The notes under the pieces were generated by a model. That model was not told the DNA's origin, did not search any database, and worked only from the letters and a program-made list of their open reading frames with translations. Below, one piece after another: positions 53,180-62,292 of a stretch of DNA of 64,000 nt. Numbering within the stretch: the first letter of the stretch is position 1; each line of letters begins with the position of its first letter. The stretch comes from Moorena sp. SIOASIH (GTDB lineage Bacteria > Cyanobacteriota > Cyanobacteriia > Cyanobacteriales > Coleofasciculaceae), in the NCBI RefSeq assembly GCF_010671925.1, contig NZ_JAAHIH010000005.1:682001-746000 (forward strand), in the 5' to 3' direction. The translations under genes were made by a program, and so were the position numbers.

Positions 53180-53345
53180 TGCGTACGCTATCCAAAAACT
53201 GTTGGGACAAAAGTGCGTACGCTTTCTCAAAACTATTGGGACAAAAGTGCGTATGCTTCCTCAAAACTCTTAGCACAGAAGTGCGTACGCTATCCAAAAA
53301 CTGTTGGGACAAAAGTGCGTACGCTTTCTCAAAACTATTGTTAAA
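53180..53345. repeat. ~36-bp tandem repeat containing GTGCGTACGC
   Basis: About five units of a pattern TTGGGACAAAAGTGCGTACG C followed by TATCCAAAAACTG or TTTCTCAAAACTA. The units alternate, giving a higher-order ~73-bp period. It lies between the caspase pseudogene and the BrnT gene. Related single words (GCGTACGC) recur at 53928. Confidence 0.7.
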
Positions 53346-53414
53346 TAAATGCGATTTAACCTGGTTTTACTTGATATATTGTATATATTGTGATTAGTTT
53401 TTTGAGGAGAGTTA

Positions 53415-53702
53415 GTGGGATTACATTTTGAGTGGGATGTACAAAAGGCAGCTATCAATAAGAACAAGCATCAAGTTTCATTTGAAGAAGCAACTACTGT
53501 TTTTGGAGATCCTTTCTCTCTGACAATTGAAGATCCATTACACTCAGTAGGTGAGAAGCGATTTGTTATTATAGGGAGATCGTACAAACAAAGAACACTT
53601 GTAGTAGTTCATACTGAGCGGGGCAATAGCATTAGAATTATTAGTGCTCGTTTGGCTACATCACCAGAGAAAAGGACATACGAGGAGAACAATGACTATT
53701 AA
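53415..53702 (+). CDS. brnT: BrnT-family toxin
   Basis: 95 residues from GTG at 53415. The BrnT (DUF497) pattern is complete: FEWDVQKAAINKNKHQVSFE, EATTVFGDPFSL, EKRFVIIGRSYKQRTLVVVH and IRIISARLATSPEKRTYEE. BrnT is a RelE-fold ribonuclease normally followed by the BrnA antitoxin. GAGGAGAG lies just upstream as a ribosome binding site. The antitoxin gene overlaps its 3' end by 11 bases. Confidence 0.92.
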   Translation: MGLHFEWDVQKAAINKNKHQVSFEEATTVFGDPFSLTIEDPLHSVGEKRFVIIGRSYKQRTLVVVHTERGNSIRIISARLATSPEKRTYEENNDY

Positions 53703-53904
53703 TAATCAACAGGATCAGGATCTGCTAGATGAATACGATTTCAGCAAAGGCATACGCGGTAAATATGCTCAGAGATATAGGGAAGGTAGCAACATTGTTA
53801 AGTTAGATGACGATGTGGCTGAAATTTTTCCAGATGAAAAATCAGTTAATGATGCACTGCGGGCTTTAGCTAATATTATTCGTTCCTATCAACACTTAGC
53901 TTAA
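53692..53904 (+). CDS. Antitoxin partner of BrnT
   Basis: 70 residues from ATG at 53692, preceded by ACGAGGAGAACA. It reads MTINNQQDQDLLDEYDFSKG, IRGKYAQRYREGSNIVKLDD and DVAEIFPDEKSVNDALRALA, a pattern common directly after BrnT-like toxins in cyanobacteria: an acidic N-terminus and a C-terminal ribbon-helix-helix-like DNA-binding part. It differs from classical BrnA in length. Overlap and order support the antitoxin role. Confidence 0.8.
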   Translation: MTINNQQDQDLLDEYDFSKGIRGKYAQRYREGSNIVKLDDDVAEIFPDEKSVNDALRALANIIRSYQHLA

Positions 53905-54030
53905 CAGCATGAAAAAGAAGCGTACGCTAACTCAGTTAATCTTAGTTGAGAAGTAGTGCAGTCAGCGCAATTATGCCCGTAGGGCTGATCGCGTAGCGTG
54001 GCCGTAGGCCAATCACACCGAAAGCATTAC
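53905..54030. repeat. HIP1-associated repeat
   Basis: GCCCGTAGGGCTGATCGCGT AGCGTGGCCGTAGGCCAATC at 53973-54013. No gene is seen. Confidence 0.5.
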
Positions 54031-54328
54031 CTACGAGTTCGATTTGCTATCAGCAACAGATAGTGAACGCATCCATTCATCCAAATCGTCAGGTTTCCTA
54101 AAGTCCAACAACGCTTCCCCCAAAGCTTCAAGCTGAGGGAGGGATAAGGCTTGAACCTGCGTTCGCGTAGCGTGACCAAAGGTCAATCGCATTTCTGGGG
54201 ACACTTCGCCAATGCGTCGTGCGAGGAGGCGGAGTATAAGAGATTGTTCCCCTTCGTGACGGCCTTCATCCTTAATGTCTTGATAAATTACAGACTGCTC
54301 CAGGTCGGAACTTGCAGGTATTATCGAA
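54031..54328 (-). pseudogene. C-terminal remnant of a DUF4351/Rpn-type putative transposase
   Basis: The minus strand reads DLEQSVIYQDIKDEGRHEGE, QSLILRLLARRIGEVSPEMR, a repeat-encoded LTFGHATRT, then QVQALSLPQLEALGEALLDF and RKPDDLDEWM, ending at TAG 54031. This is the DUF4351 tail of cyanobacterial Rpn/PD-(D/E)XK proteins. A TAA lies just upstream and the nuclease domain is missing. A HIP1-associated repeat has inserted in frame in the middle. Confidence 0.65.
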
Positions 54329-54405
54329 CATTAAACGATTATATCAAACGGCCCGTCTCAGGGATTCTGCTGGATCCCGACTCCCGACTCCCGACTCCCT
54401 ACTCC

Positions 54406-55383
54406 CTACTCCCTCAAACCCGGATTATTCAACTGCTTCATAAAAAACTCTTCCAAAGAAGGACGATTTAAAGTCATACTGATCAATTGGGCATCCATCA
54501 GCCTGAGGGAAGCCATAAACTCTTGGGGTTCGCCTCGCAATTGACCGTACCAGCAATCATCCTCAAATTCCAATTCCATCAGCCACCGTTTGATAATGTC
54601 TATATTCCCACCTTTGCCTTTAACTCGGTAGGTGTTATCGGTACCCAAAAGTTCATCTAACGCTCCCATACAAATTAATTCCCCATTAGCGAGAATAGCG
54701 ATGCGATCGCAAATTTTCTCCACATCTGACAAGACATGGCTGTTGAAGAAAATAGTCTTGCCTTGAGCTTTCAGAGACATAATAATCTCTCGGATTTGGT
54801 AGCGTCCCATGGGGTCAAGACCGGACATGGGTTCATCTAGAAATACAACTTCTGGGTTATTAATCAGTGCCTGGGCCATACCGATGCGCTGGAGCATCCC
54901 TTTAGAATACTGACGTAGTTGTTTCTTGCGTGCTGCTGATTGGGACAATCCTACTAGTTCTAACAGCCGAGGAATACGTTTACGTTTTACCTCATGGGGA
55001 ATTTGAAATAGTCCAGCGGTAAACTGCAAAAATTCCCAGCCGGTGAGATAGTCATAGAAGTAGGGGTTTTCTGGTAAGTAACCAATGCGCTGCTTGACCT
55101 TGACATTACCAAGGGGATGTCCGAGTAACCATCCTTGTCCGCCAGTAGGACGGACAATTCCTAGTAAGGTTTTTAAGAGGGTGGTTTTCCCGGCTCCATT
55201 TGGACCGAGTAATCCAAAGGTTTCTCCCTGATAGACGCTGAGGGAGCAATTTTTTAGGGATTCAATTTTTTGATTGAGCCAGAAGCCGGTGCGATAGACT
55301 TTGCGCAGTTGGGAGGTCTGAACCACTGGGATTGGTTCAGAGGTCGTGAGTTGGGGGACTAAAGTGAGAGTAGATTGCTCCAT
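54406..55383 (-). CDS. ABC transporter ATP-binding protein (ABC-2 type)
   Basis: 325 residues. Walker A LLGPNGAGKTTLLKTLLG, Q-loop GYLPENPYFYDYLTG, signature QYSKGMLQRIGMAQAL, Walker B EVVFLDEPMSGLDP and switch His FFNSHVLSD. The C-terminal ~90 residues are the extension typical of CcmA/NatA-like exporters' ATPases. It should pair with an ABC-2 permease, which is not adjacent. The final codons and stop (GLREstop) fall at the edge of a GGGAGTA heptad array (54376-54415), so the repeat supplies the stop codon. Confidence 0.9.
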   Translation of the reverse strand: MEQSTLTLVPQLTTSEPIPVVQTSQLRKVYRTGFWLNQKIESLKNCSLSVYQGETFGLLGPNGAGKTTLLKTLLGIVRPTGGQGWLLGHPLGNVKVKQRIGYLPENPYFYDYLTGWEFLQFTAGLFQIPHEVKRKRIPRLLELVGLSQSAARKKQLRQYSKGMLQRIGMAQALINNPEVVFLDEPMSGLDPMGRYQIREIIMSLKAQGKTIFFNSHVLSDVEKICDRIAILANGELICMGALDELLGTDNTYRVKGKGGNIDIIKRWLMELEFEDDCWYGQLRGEPQEFMASLRLMDAQLISMTLNRPSLEEFFMKQLNNPGLRE

Positions 55384-55521
55384 CCTGTTGCTAAGAGATG
55401 AGGGATATAATCTATATTTATTTATTCCCTATTTTGGTGACTTTTGTATCTATTCTGAAGAAAATTCATGATAGCTTATCCGGTAGGGTATAGCTGAATG
55501 TTTACGGTCAGTCTTGCTGGA

Positions 55522-57897
55522 TCACTCTTGAGCCAAAAAGTCTACTAACTGCTGACTAAACTCAGGATTGTATAAGCGTAAGTAATTCCAGTAATTACCC
55601 AAAACTTGCTTGACATAGTTTCTGGTTTCACCAAAGGGTATGGTTTCCACAAATTCATCTAAATCAATGGGTTCATTTCCCTTGAGCCATTTCCCTACAT
55701 TACCTTGACCAGCATTGTAACTAGCAATGGCGAATGCGGAGTTATCCTCATACACGCGATGGCTATGGGCAAGAAACCAGGTTCCTAGTTTAATATTATC
55801 GTTGGGTTCCGCTAGTTTATAGTCGTTGAAATTGATGGATTTCCCTACCCAAGCTGCAGTACTGGGCAACATTTGCATTAAGCCCATGGCACCAGCAACT
55901 GATGTAATGTTTGCCTCAAATCGAGACTCTTGACGCATTAAGGATATAACCAGTAGAGGATTAATGTTACGCTGTTTTGACTCGGTTTCGATCACCTCTA
56001 TATAGGGAAAGGGATAGAGGGCTTGCCAGTAAGCCGGTTTTTTCCTGATTTTCTGGTACTGCTCCTGTTCTTGGGAGGTTTCTCGGTCTTCGAGAGTCTC
56101 TACCAGGGAAATTCCTTTGAGGTATTCTCCCATCGCCAGCCTGAACAAGCCATCAGTAAACTGTTGGGGAACAGTGGGCTTGAGGCGAGTTTGAAATTCG
56201 GCTTGCCACAGGTTCCAAGCGTCCTGGTCTTGACCAAGCTGATACAATTCCTTCAAAGCTGCTGAGCCCACAGGTAACTCTGGTCGCACCGTTGGCCAGT
56301 TTACAGTAAGGTATGACTGGCGCAGTGTGGTAAAGTCTCCCACATCCCAACCCAACTGTACCGCTGAGCGCCAAGCATAGTAAGATTGAATATGGTTGGT
56401 AATCACCTGCTTAAAGGCTGCTTCGGCTTCCTGCTTCCGTCCTAGCTGAGTTGCCCATTTTCCCGACCAAAACCCTGCCCTACGGGCGATCAGACTGTGG
56501 GGATTATCCTTAAGGATAGGCTGAACTTTATGCCAAGCTGTCAGGATGTCGCCATTTTGTGCAGCCTCCTGAGCCATCTGCCAGTGATAGTCGGCTGCCG
56601 CATCAGAATTACTATACTTGTCGATTAACAATTTATAGGCTTGCTCAGCAGCGTTGGGACTGTTGAGTTGCTCCAGAGTTTTGGCTTTAGCCAAAAGTGC
56701 CTCAGCAGCTCGGTCGGGAAAGCGATCGATAACTTGGTCGAAATACGGAATCTTGTCAATGGGTGGTTCTAGTGCAGCTAGTTGAAGATAAGCCAAAGCG
56801 GTTTCTTTGGCATTGGGAAATTCCTCAACCATCTTTTTATAAGCCAGTTTCGCTGCTTTGGGCTTTTGGGCATACTGAAGTCCTCTAGCCCCTAGGTAAG
56901 TATGCTTAGGTGTTGGTTTAGCATTGGCATACGCAGCACTGGCTTGAGCATATTTGCGGTCTTTCCAATAGGCTAATGCGATCGCTTCCCAATCTTGGGG
57001 CTGAATTATAGCACGATTTTTATCATCGACAGATTTCCCATAATTACTCACTAGTTTATCTAGCACTAGGGTAACCCCTGGTTGGTCAAAGGTATACCTG
57101 GCTAATAACAGCATCAGTTCAGGTTGATTAGGCTTATCCTTGAGCTGTTGCTGGATTAATTCAATGATGCGAGGATGAGAAGGATAGTTTTTCAGTGCTC
57201 GTTCCCAGTATTTGGGCTCTTCCGCAGAGAAGTCATACATCTGCTGTATTTTTGCCAACCAGGGCTGCTCAGAACTCCAGATGGTGCTGGCATATTTCGG
57301 AGCAATAGATTCCTTTTCTGGTTTGCGGTAGGGTGAATCATCTGACAAGAAGGCATACAAGGCTTCAGCTGCTACTGGCTGATTACCATAGCGTTGGAGC
57401 AACTCCTGCCAAGCTTCTTGGGCTTTAGCTTTGTTCCCAGTGAGTTGGTAAGCCTGTGCTCGTTTGAGCACAATATGTCCTGCTAATACTGGATATTCCC
57501 ACTCTAACTTATCTAACCAACGCAGTGCCTCCCTTCCCTGCTGCCCAGCTATGGCATCAACCGCCAATAGGTAACGAGCACGGCCACGATTGAGGGATTT
57601 TGGTCCAATTGCGATCGCTTCGAGTTGTGCCACCCGCTGCTGGGGGGATTGGGATGCTAGTTTTAGGACTGTAGTGTCCTTGGGATTTCTGCGCCCCATG
57701 ATTTGCTGGGGGAGCAACACTACCCAATTCGTTAATCCTACCGGGTTCTTGCGATAAGTCAACACTAACATGGTGAAGATCAGCAGTAGGCTCAATCCCA
57801 CACTAGACGCTAGTAGGATTTGTCGTCTGCTACGCTGGCGCAATTGCTGGCGCAATAAAGGATAGTAGCGGGAGAATTTCAAACGTGACCGTTTCAT
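55522..57897 (-). CDS. slt: Soluble lytic murein transglycosylase (Slt70-like)
   Basis: 791 residues. A basic N-terminus and one membrane anchor (ILLASSVGLSLLLIFTMLVL) precede a long TPR-like superhelix (GHIVLKRAQAYQLTGNKAKA, ALLAKAKTLEQLNSPNAAEQ). A C-terminal SLT domain follows: SLMRQESRFEANITSVAGAM (catalytic Glu near residue 655), GLMQMLPSTAAWVG, NIKLGTWFLAHSHRVY and AIASYNAGQGNVGKWL. It cleaves peptidoglycan between MurNAc and GlcNAc, forming 1,6-anhydro ends. The size and layout match Slt70. It is an intact single gene. Confidence 0.92.
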   Translation of the reverse strand: MKRSRLKFSRYYPLLRQQLRQRSRRQILLASSVGLSLLLIFTMLVLTYRKNPVGLTNWVVLLPQQIMGRRNPKDTTVLKLASQSPQQRVAQLEAIAIGPKSLNRGRARYLLAVDAIAGQQGREALRWLDKLEWEYPVLAGHIVLKRAQAYQLTGNKAKAQEAWQELLQRYGNQPVAAEALYAFLSDDSPYRKPEKESIAPKYASTIWSSEQPWLAKIQQMYDFSAEEPKYWERALKNYPSHPRIIELIQQQLKDKPNQPELMLLLARYTFDQPGVTLVLDKLVSNYGKSVDDKNRAIIQPQDWEAIALAYWKDRKYAQASAAYANAKPTPKHTYLGARGLQYAQKPKAAKLAYKKMVEEFPNAKETALAYLQLAALEPPIDKIPYFDQVIDRFPDRAAEALLAKAKTLEQLNSPNAAEQAYKLLIDKYSNSDAAADYHWQMAQEAAQNGDILTAWHKVQPILKDNPHSLIARRAGFWSGKWATQLGRKQEAEAAFKQVITNHIQSYYAWRSAVQLGWDVGDFTTLRQSYLTVNWPTVRPELPVGSAALKELYQLGQDQDAWNLWQAEFQTRLKPTVPQQFTDGLFRLAMGEYLKGISLVETLEDRETSQEQEQYQKIRKKPAYWQALYPFPYIEVIETESKQRNINPLLVISLMRQESRFEANITSVAGAMGLMQMLPSTAAWVGKSINFNDYKLAEPNDNIKLGTWFLAHSHRVYEDNSAFAIASYNAGQGNVGKWLKGNEPIDLDEFVETIPFGETRNYVKQVLGNYWNYLRLYNPEFSQQLVDFLAQE

Positions 57898-58173
57898 AGA
57901 GCCTCCTTCTGATGCACGTCCATATTAGGATGAGATTTTGGGAATAGAAAGCTCTGTGACATCATCTCCGGGAGCATTGGTATTGTTAAGCTTGAGTAAT
58001 TGGTGATTATGATGACTCAACGAGCCATTACCAATGCACCATTACTCTGACCCAAAAACACCTTTAACTATAAACACTACTGAAAGAACCGGACAGGATC
58101 TGGCATTTCAACGTCTGTTCCTTTAACCATATTCCGGAACCCCACAACTGTGCTGTGATTCGATAGAAGACTT
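57898..58173. other. Divergent intergenic region
   Basis: 276 bases between the transglycosylase and the small membrane protein. It has an inverted pair TAATTGGTGATTATGATGAC / ACCATTACCAATGCACCATT of low quality and no clear element. Confidence 0.25.
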
Positions 58174-58362
58174 ATGGAACGCGGAAAAATAGTTGCTATT
58201 ATAACTGGAGCTATATCGATATTGCTAGCGATCGCTTACTTAATTATTGTCCAGCTGCTAGATTTTCGAGGAGAAATGATACCTGCTCCAGTCAGCCAAT
58301 CATTAGACTGGGGATATTGGATGGGATATTTTTCCCCTGGTGTTGCGCAATGGTTACTTTAA
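58174..58362 (+). CDS. Small conserved membrane protein
   Basis: 62 residues with one strong membrane helix (IVAIITGAISILLAIAYLII), then VQLLDFRGEMIPAP and a Trp/Tyr-rich end (DWGYWMGYFSPGVAQWLL). I recognise the pattern MERGKIVAIITG..LLDFRGEM as recurring in cyanobacteria without an assigned function. It has its own terminator 30 bases downstream. Confidence 0.65.
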   Translation: MERGKIVAIITGAISILLAIAYLIIVQLLDFRGEMIPAPVSQSLDWGYWMGYFSPGVAQWLL

Positions 58363-58393
58363 ATGGAATTCCCTAGCGTAAACGCGCGAGAAT

Positions 58394-58434
58394 GATCCGG
58401 CAAGAGAAATACTATTCCCTTGCCGGATTCTTGC
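58394..58434. terminator. Hairpin terminator between convergent genes
   Basis: Stem GATCCGGCAAG / CTTGCCGGATTC with the loop AGAAATACTATTCC and a short T-rich tail. It serves the small gene ending at 58362 and possibly the convergent gene ending at 58470. Confidence 0.7.
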
Positions 58435-58469
58435 CCTAGGTTATGATATGCCCTGTGCTTTAGCTGTCT

Positions 58470-59453
58470 CTAGTTGGCTGTATCCCGCAGTGCTGCCAAC
58501 ACCGTCTCATGGATTACACCATTGCTGACAACCACACCCTGATTTTCAACTAGCTTAGAACCGATAGAAAAGTTCAGAGGCTTGCCATGCATATCTGTAA
58601 CAACTCCACCAGCTTCCTCCACAACAATGGTGCCTGCAGCATGGTCCCAAATTTTCTCACGGTAGTTGGGATACTTCGAGGAAGGTAAACGTAGGTAAAG
58701 GGCTGCGTGACCAGAGGCAACCGCACCATACTTAGCCTGAGAATCCATCCGCAGGGAGTCTGCAGTAATTCCCACCGCCTTAGCTACAAAATCTTGCCGA
58801 GAATGGTCACCATGACCAGATTCCACGCTTTCAACGAACCGGAGTTCTGCTGTATTGTCAGCATCAGTCACTTGAATCGATTGGGGTTCCCCACCACTAA
58901 TAGGTACCATGGTTGCTCCCTGACCCCGCACTGCCACAAATAGGACACCCCGTTCCCCATCGGGTTGTGCTAGGTTCACGGGTAACGCTGGGCAAGCTAG
59001 CACTCCTACTTTCACTTCACCTTGTTCTACCAAAGCTAAGGCTACAGCATATTGATCATTACGCAGAAACCCTTTGGTGCCATCAATCGGGTCTAAGGTC
59101 CAGTAGCGAGGTCCAATCTCACCATTGCCTCGATTAATCCAACTAACCACTGCCTCAGGAGTAGCATCATTAGTTACAGATTGTACATAACTGGTTACCT
59201 GTGCCAACTGAGTCGCCATAGTTGGTTCCACCAAAACAGCAGCATCTTCTTCACCCACTACTGGGTCATTAGGAAAGGCTTGGGCAAGTAAGCGGCAAAT
59301 CACCGCCTGGGAACCATAATCGGCAACAGTGACAGGGCTTTTGTCACTTTTTTCCATAGCTTCAGTCACCCGTTCACTCCGGACTTGCTCACAAATTTTG
59401 GCAGCGGCTAAGGCTGCCTCAATCGCAACCTGTTTCTCTTGTTGATAAGACAT
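58470..59453 (-). CDS. 3'(2'),5'-bisphosphate nucleotidase / inositol monophosphatase family
   Basis: 327 residues. The Li-sensitive phosphatase signature is clear: DKSPVTVADYGSQAVI, VVGEEDAA, YWTLDPIDGTKGFLRNDQYA (metal-binding D-P-I-D-G-T) and KIWDHAAGTIVVEEAGGVVT. The inserts and length fit the HAL2/SAL1-like branch, which removes the 3' phosphate of PAP in sulfate assimilation. Inositol phosphatase activity is an alternative. It is intact, with a conserved N-terminus at 59453. Confidence 0.88.
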   Translation of the reverse strand: MSYQQEKQVAIEAALAAAKICEQVRSERVTEAMEKSDKSPVTVADYGSQAVICRLLAQAFPNDPVVGEEDAAVLVEPTMATQLAQVTSYVQSVTNDATPEAVVSWINRGNGEIGPRYWTLDPIDGTKGFLRNDQYAVALALVEQGEVKVGVLACPALPVNLAQPDGERGVLFVAVRGQGATMVPISGGEPQSIQVTDADNTAELRFVESVESGHGDHSRQDFVAKAVGITADSLRMDSQAKYGAVASGHAALYLRLPSSKYPNYREKIWDHAAGTIVVEEAGGVVTDMHGKPLNFSIGSKLVENQGVVVSNGVIHETVLAALRDTAN

Positions 59454-59790
59454 TGTAAATAACTGCTCCTAAGGGCGAAAAGATTTTTGGAAGGTTTTCT
59501 CGGTCATGGGTAATAGGTATAGCTAATCGGTAATAGACCCTTGAGTAATCACCATTAGCAATTAGAGATTACCTATTACTGACTAGGAACTGCCTGGTTT
59601 TAAAGGCTTGTGGCCTAGCAGCATGTTTTTCCCTGACCTTAGGGACAGAGCTAGGAACTGGCAGTCATTCATAGGTGTCATAACCCTTACGGGAACTAAT
59701 CTCCATTGCTGGCATCTTAGCTAGGAAATTCCGGATTCAGAGGAAATTACCAGGGAATTAACTAAGAGCAGTAATCGAGGTACAACAATA
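59454..59790. other. Intergenic region without recognised features
   Basis: Between the divergent genes at 59453 and 59791. It contains a repeated GGTAATAG word (59505-59530) and a CTAGGAACTGCC/CTAGGAACTGGCAG pair (59584, 59650). I see no gene or element. Confidence 0.3.
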
Positions 59791-59997
59791 ATGTATTTCA
59801 TCCGGATCATCTGTGCCATTTTCCTTCCACCACTCGGTGTGTTCTTGCAAGTGAGTTTTGGCAAGTCCTTTTGGCTTAATATTCTGTTAATGGTATTGGG
59901 TTTCATTGTAGGCACTCAACTTGGTTTTCCCAAATATGGTGTAGTGCCTGCCATACTCCATGCTGTATGGGTGACTGCTAATCAAGATCAGGATTAA
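59791..59997 (+). CDS. PMP3/UPF0057 family small membrane protein
   Basis: 68 residues: MYFIRIICAIFLPPLGVFLQ, FGKSFWLNILLMVLGFIVG, then YGVVPAILHAVWVTANQ. This is the two-helix PMP3/stress-responsive family (LPP.GV and H..WV motifs), linked to salt and membrane-potential homeostasis. It has a 12-residue insert after the second helix compared with the neighbouring copy at 60161. The two are a tandem duplication. Confidence 0.88.
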   Translation: MYFIRIICAIFLPPLGVFLQVSFGKSFWLNILLMVLGFIVGTQLGFPKYGVVPAILHAVWVTANQDQD

Positions 59998-60160
59998 ACT
60001 GTTTACTAGGGACTCTGCCCTAACCGAACACAAACCAGGGATTATAGGTCCGGTAAACCGGCTCTAAGACTAGAATAATTTGGCACAATGGAAGTGAGTA
60101 CGCAACAGCAGTGCTTCAGCCAATCAGCCTTGTCCTAACAAACACCAAAGGTATACAAGA

Positions 60161-60319
60161 ATGGATTTAATTCGGATTTTATGTGCTATTTTCCTGCCAC
60201 CACTGGGAGTATTTTTGCAAGTGGGTATTGGCTGGCCCTTTTGGATAAATATTCTTTTAACCCTATTGGGGTATATTCCAGGTATTATCCATGCCGTTTG
60301 GGTGATTGCCAAGAGATAA
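60161..60319 (+). CDS. PMP3/UPF0057 family small membrane protein
   Basis: 52 residues, the canonical family length: MDLIRILCAIFLPPLGVFLQ, VGIGWPFWINILLTLLGYIP, GIIHAVWVIAKR. Both helices and the LPPLGVFLQVG core are intact. It is the second of two tandem paralogs, 163 bases after the first. ATG at 60161 follows GGTATACAAGA. Confidence 0.9.
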   Translation: MDLIRILCAIFLPPLGVFLQVGIGWPFWINILLTLLGYIPGIIHAVWVIAKR

Positions 60320-60343
60320 AATAAAGGATTAGACTGACTACAA

Positions 60344-60844
60344 ATGTACAGTTCCAAACAATCATCCCAACCTGTGAAGTATAAGGCTTTGAACTATCAG
60401 GGAGTCTACCCCTGCCCAGTCTGTCGTGTCGGTCAGATTCAAAATTTATCGTTAATGGAAGCTTTTGCCTGTCACGAGTGCCGCCACATTTTCACTGCTG
60501 ATCTCGAAAGGCAAATACTCAAAATAACCGATCGGCAGCCCCCAATGACCTGGCACTGGAATGGCAAAAAGTGGACAGGGGCGCATTTAGAGGGGGTTGA
60601 ATGGGGATGGGTGAATTGGTTCTTAGCCTTGGCATTTGTAGTTTGTCCAACGACCTTAATTGGGGCAGCCGTTTATATGTTTCCCCCTGCCCCAGATAGT
60701 CCTGTATCTTGGCTTCCAGCTGCTTGGGTAGGGTTAACGTTTTTATGCCATCTGGCAATTGTTGTCTGGTTGGTGATGGAATTTTATCAATTTCCAGTTT
60801 GGGAGTACTTGAGAATTGGACGGCAGCGAATTCTGGGTCGTTAG
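60344..60844 (+). CDS. Zn-ribbon membrane protein of unknown function
   Basis: 166 residues. N-terminal Zn ribbon YPCPVCRVGQI..FACHECRHIF, then a Trp-rich strand (PPMTWHWNGKKWTGAHLEG), and two membrane helices (WFLALAFVVCPTTLIGAAVY and WVGLTFLCHLAIVVWLVMEF). It is conserved in cyanobacteria as far as I recall, with no assigned role. It starts 24 bases after the PMP3 gene and may be co-transcribed. Confidence 0.7.
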   Translation: MYSSKQSSQPVKYKALNYQGVYPCPVCRVGQIQNLSLMEAFACHECRHIFTADLERQILKITDRQPPMTWHWNGKKWTGAHLEGVEWGWVNWFLALAFVVCPTTLIGAAVYMFPPAPDSPVSWLPAAWVGLTFLCHLAIVVWLVMEFYQFPVWEYLRIGRQRILGR

Positions 60845-61650
60845 TTGTGTTAATTAACTTGAAAATACTGCTGAGTATTGTTAAGAAGAACACCCTTAGA
60901 TTTTCATCCTTTATTGCTTCTATGTTACTAATTCATACTTGCTCAGGTGCCCTTGACCCATTAAGAATTAAATTCGCCACGGGTCGCACCTCAGGATCAC
61001 AGCTCTAGGGGTTTGCGTTTATGGTAAGTATAATTTGTTACTAAATTCAGTACTGCTGCTTTAACATAGGGGGTTGGTAGTGCTAATTATGCACCTCAAG
61101 TAGCGTGGCCTACGGCCAATCGCGTAGCGGCTCTGTTCGCGTAGCGTGGCCTTTGGCCTTAAGAGCATTGACCGTAGGTCACGCTACTTGAGGTGCAACC
61201 CATGGCACTAAAACCTTTTGGCTGAGCTGATTTCCTAGAGCAACACATTCTTATGCTCATGTCAAGTCCCACTGATTAGTTATACTTATAGGCTGCTAAC
61301 AACACTTTTTTAGAACTGATTGACCGTAGGTCACGCGGGGCGCGTTCGCTATGATTGAAGAATGTGCAATTTTTAGCCATACCATAGTCAACTAATGCTT
61401 ATGCTCACAGAAAACCGATGATTGTATAAATAGTATAGACTAACCCATTCAAAGACAACTGCTGGAACTCTCGTACTTGGTTTTGGTGCTATCCTGATGG
61501 GAAGCAGTCTACACTTGAGCGTACTGTCGCGTACTGTCGCGTACTGTCAAAACTGTCGCGTACTGTCGCGTACTGTAAAAGCGTACTGTCAAAAGGGAGG
61601 TTGGATTTCTTTCCACGACCACTTGACCACTAATAGACACATTAAGTGCC
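60845..61650. repeat. Repeat-bearing gap
   Basis: 60958-60991 matches the core of the element at 10206 (CATTAAGAATTAAATTCGCC). 61091-61196 is an inverted repeat: GCACCTCAAGTAGCGTGGCC and its complement, enclosing two further HIP1-family units. 61322-61352 has GACCGTAGGTCACGCGGGGC GCGTTCGC. 61515-61590 is a GCGTACTGTC tandem array. The promoter for the next operon should lie in 61400-61650. Confidence 0.6.
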
Positions 61651-62226
61651 ATGTTTTCATCTCAATCCCCCCAAGAAAATGGGGAATCTCCAAAAGGGGA
61701 CATTACGCTGAAGGACGCTAACGGTAAAACTCTCGAATGTTACATTGAGCATTCCCTAGAGCTAGAGGGTTGTCAATACCTTCTGCTGTTACCTGTGGAC
61801 TCACCCATAGAAATTGTTGCTTGGGATGATGATGATGAAGACTTAGCTGATGCCTCTCTAGTTGAAGATGAAGCTGAGCTTGACTTGATATTCCCTGACG
61901 CCCAAGCTGTTCTAGCTGAGCAAAATCTTCAGCTCAAGCGCACCGCTTTTACCTTAACTGTTGCTGGTGAGTTGCCACCAGTGGACGAAGACGACATTCT
62001 CACCCTGGAAATTGAAGACGATGATGTTCCAATGGAAGCAGAGGAACTACAGGAGCTAGCGAGCTTTTATCACAAAGAACAAGAGTATGGAATCTATACG
62101 CCTGTAGAGCCACTCCTGTTTTTTGCTCGCTCGAACCAATCTGGTCAACCCGAGTTACTGTCTACCCAGGAAATTAAACAAGTTCAGCCATTGCTCGAAG
62201 AACTGCTATTCGATGATCTTGAGTAG
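61651..62226 (+). CDS. DUF3727 domain protein
   Basis: 191 residues, strongly acidic. The N-terminal part (ITLKDANGKTLECYIEHSLE, YLLLLPVDSPIEIVAWDDDD) resembles DUF1292-like beta modules. The C-terminal DUF3727 region (LTLEIEDDDVPMEAEELQEL, YGIYTPVEPLLFFARSNQ) is typical. It is a cyanobacterial protein of unknown function whose gene regularly precedes mltG and yqeG, as here. Soluble. Confidence 0.88.
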   Translation: MFSSQSPQENGESPKGDITLKDANGKTLECYIEHSLELEGCQYLLLLPVDSPIEIVAWDDDDEDLADASLVEDEAELDLIFPDAQAVLAEQNLQLKRTAFTLTVAGELPPVDEDDILTLEIEDDDVPMEAEELQELASFYHKEQEYGIYTPVEPLLFFARSNQSGQPELLSTQEIKQVQPLLEELLFDDLE

Positions 62227-62292
62227 GAGACAAGAACTCGGGTTGACCCTTTAAAGGATTCAGGGGAAAGTAGTGTTTTGGTGTATAAGAGT

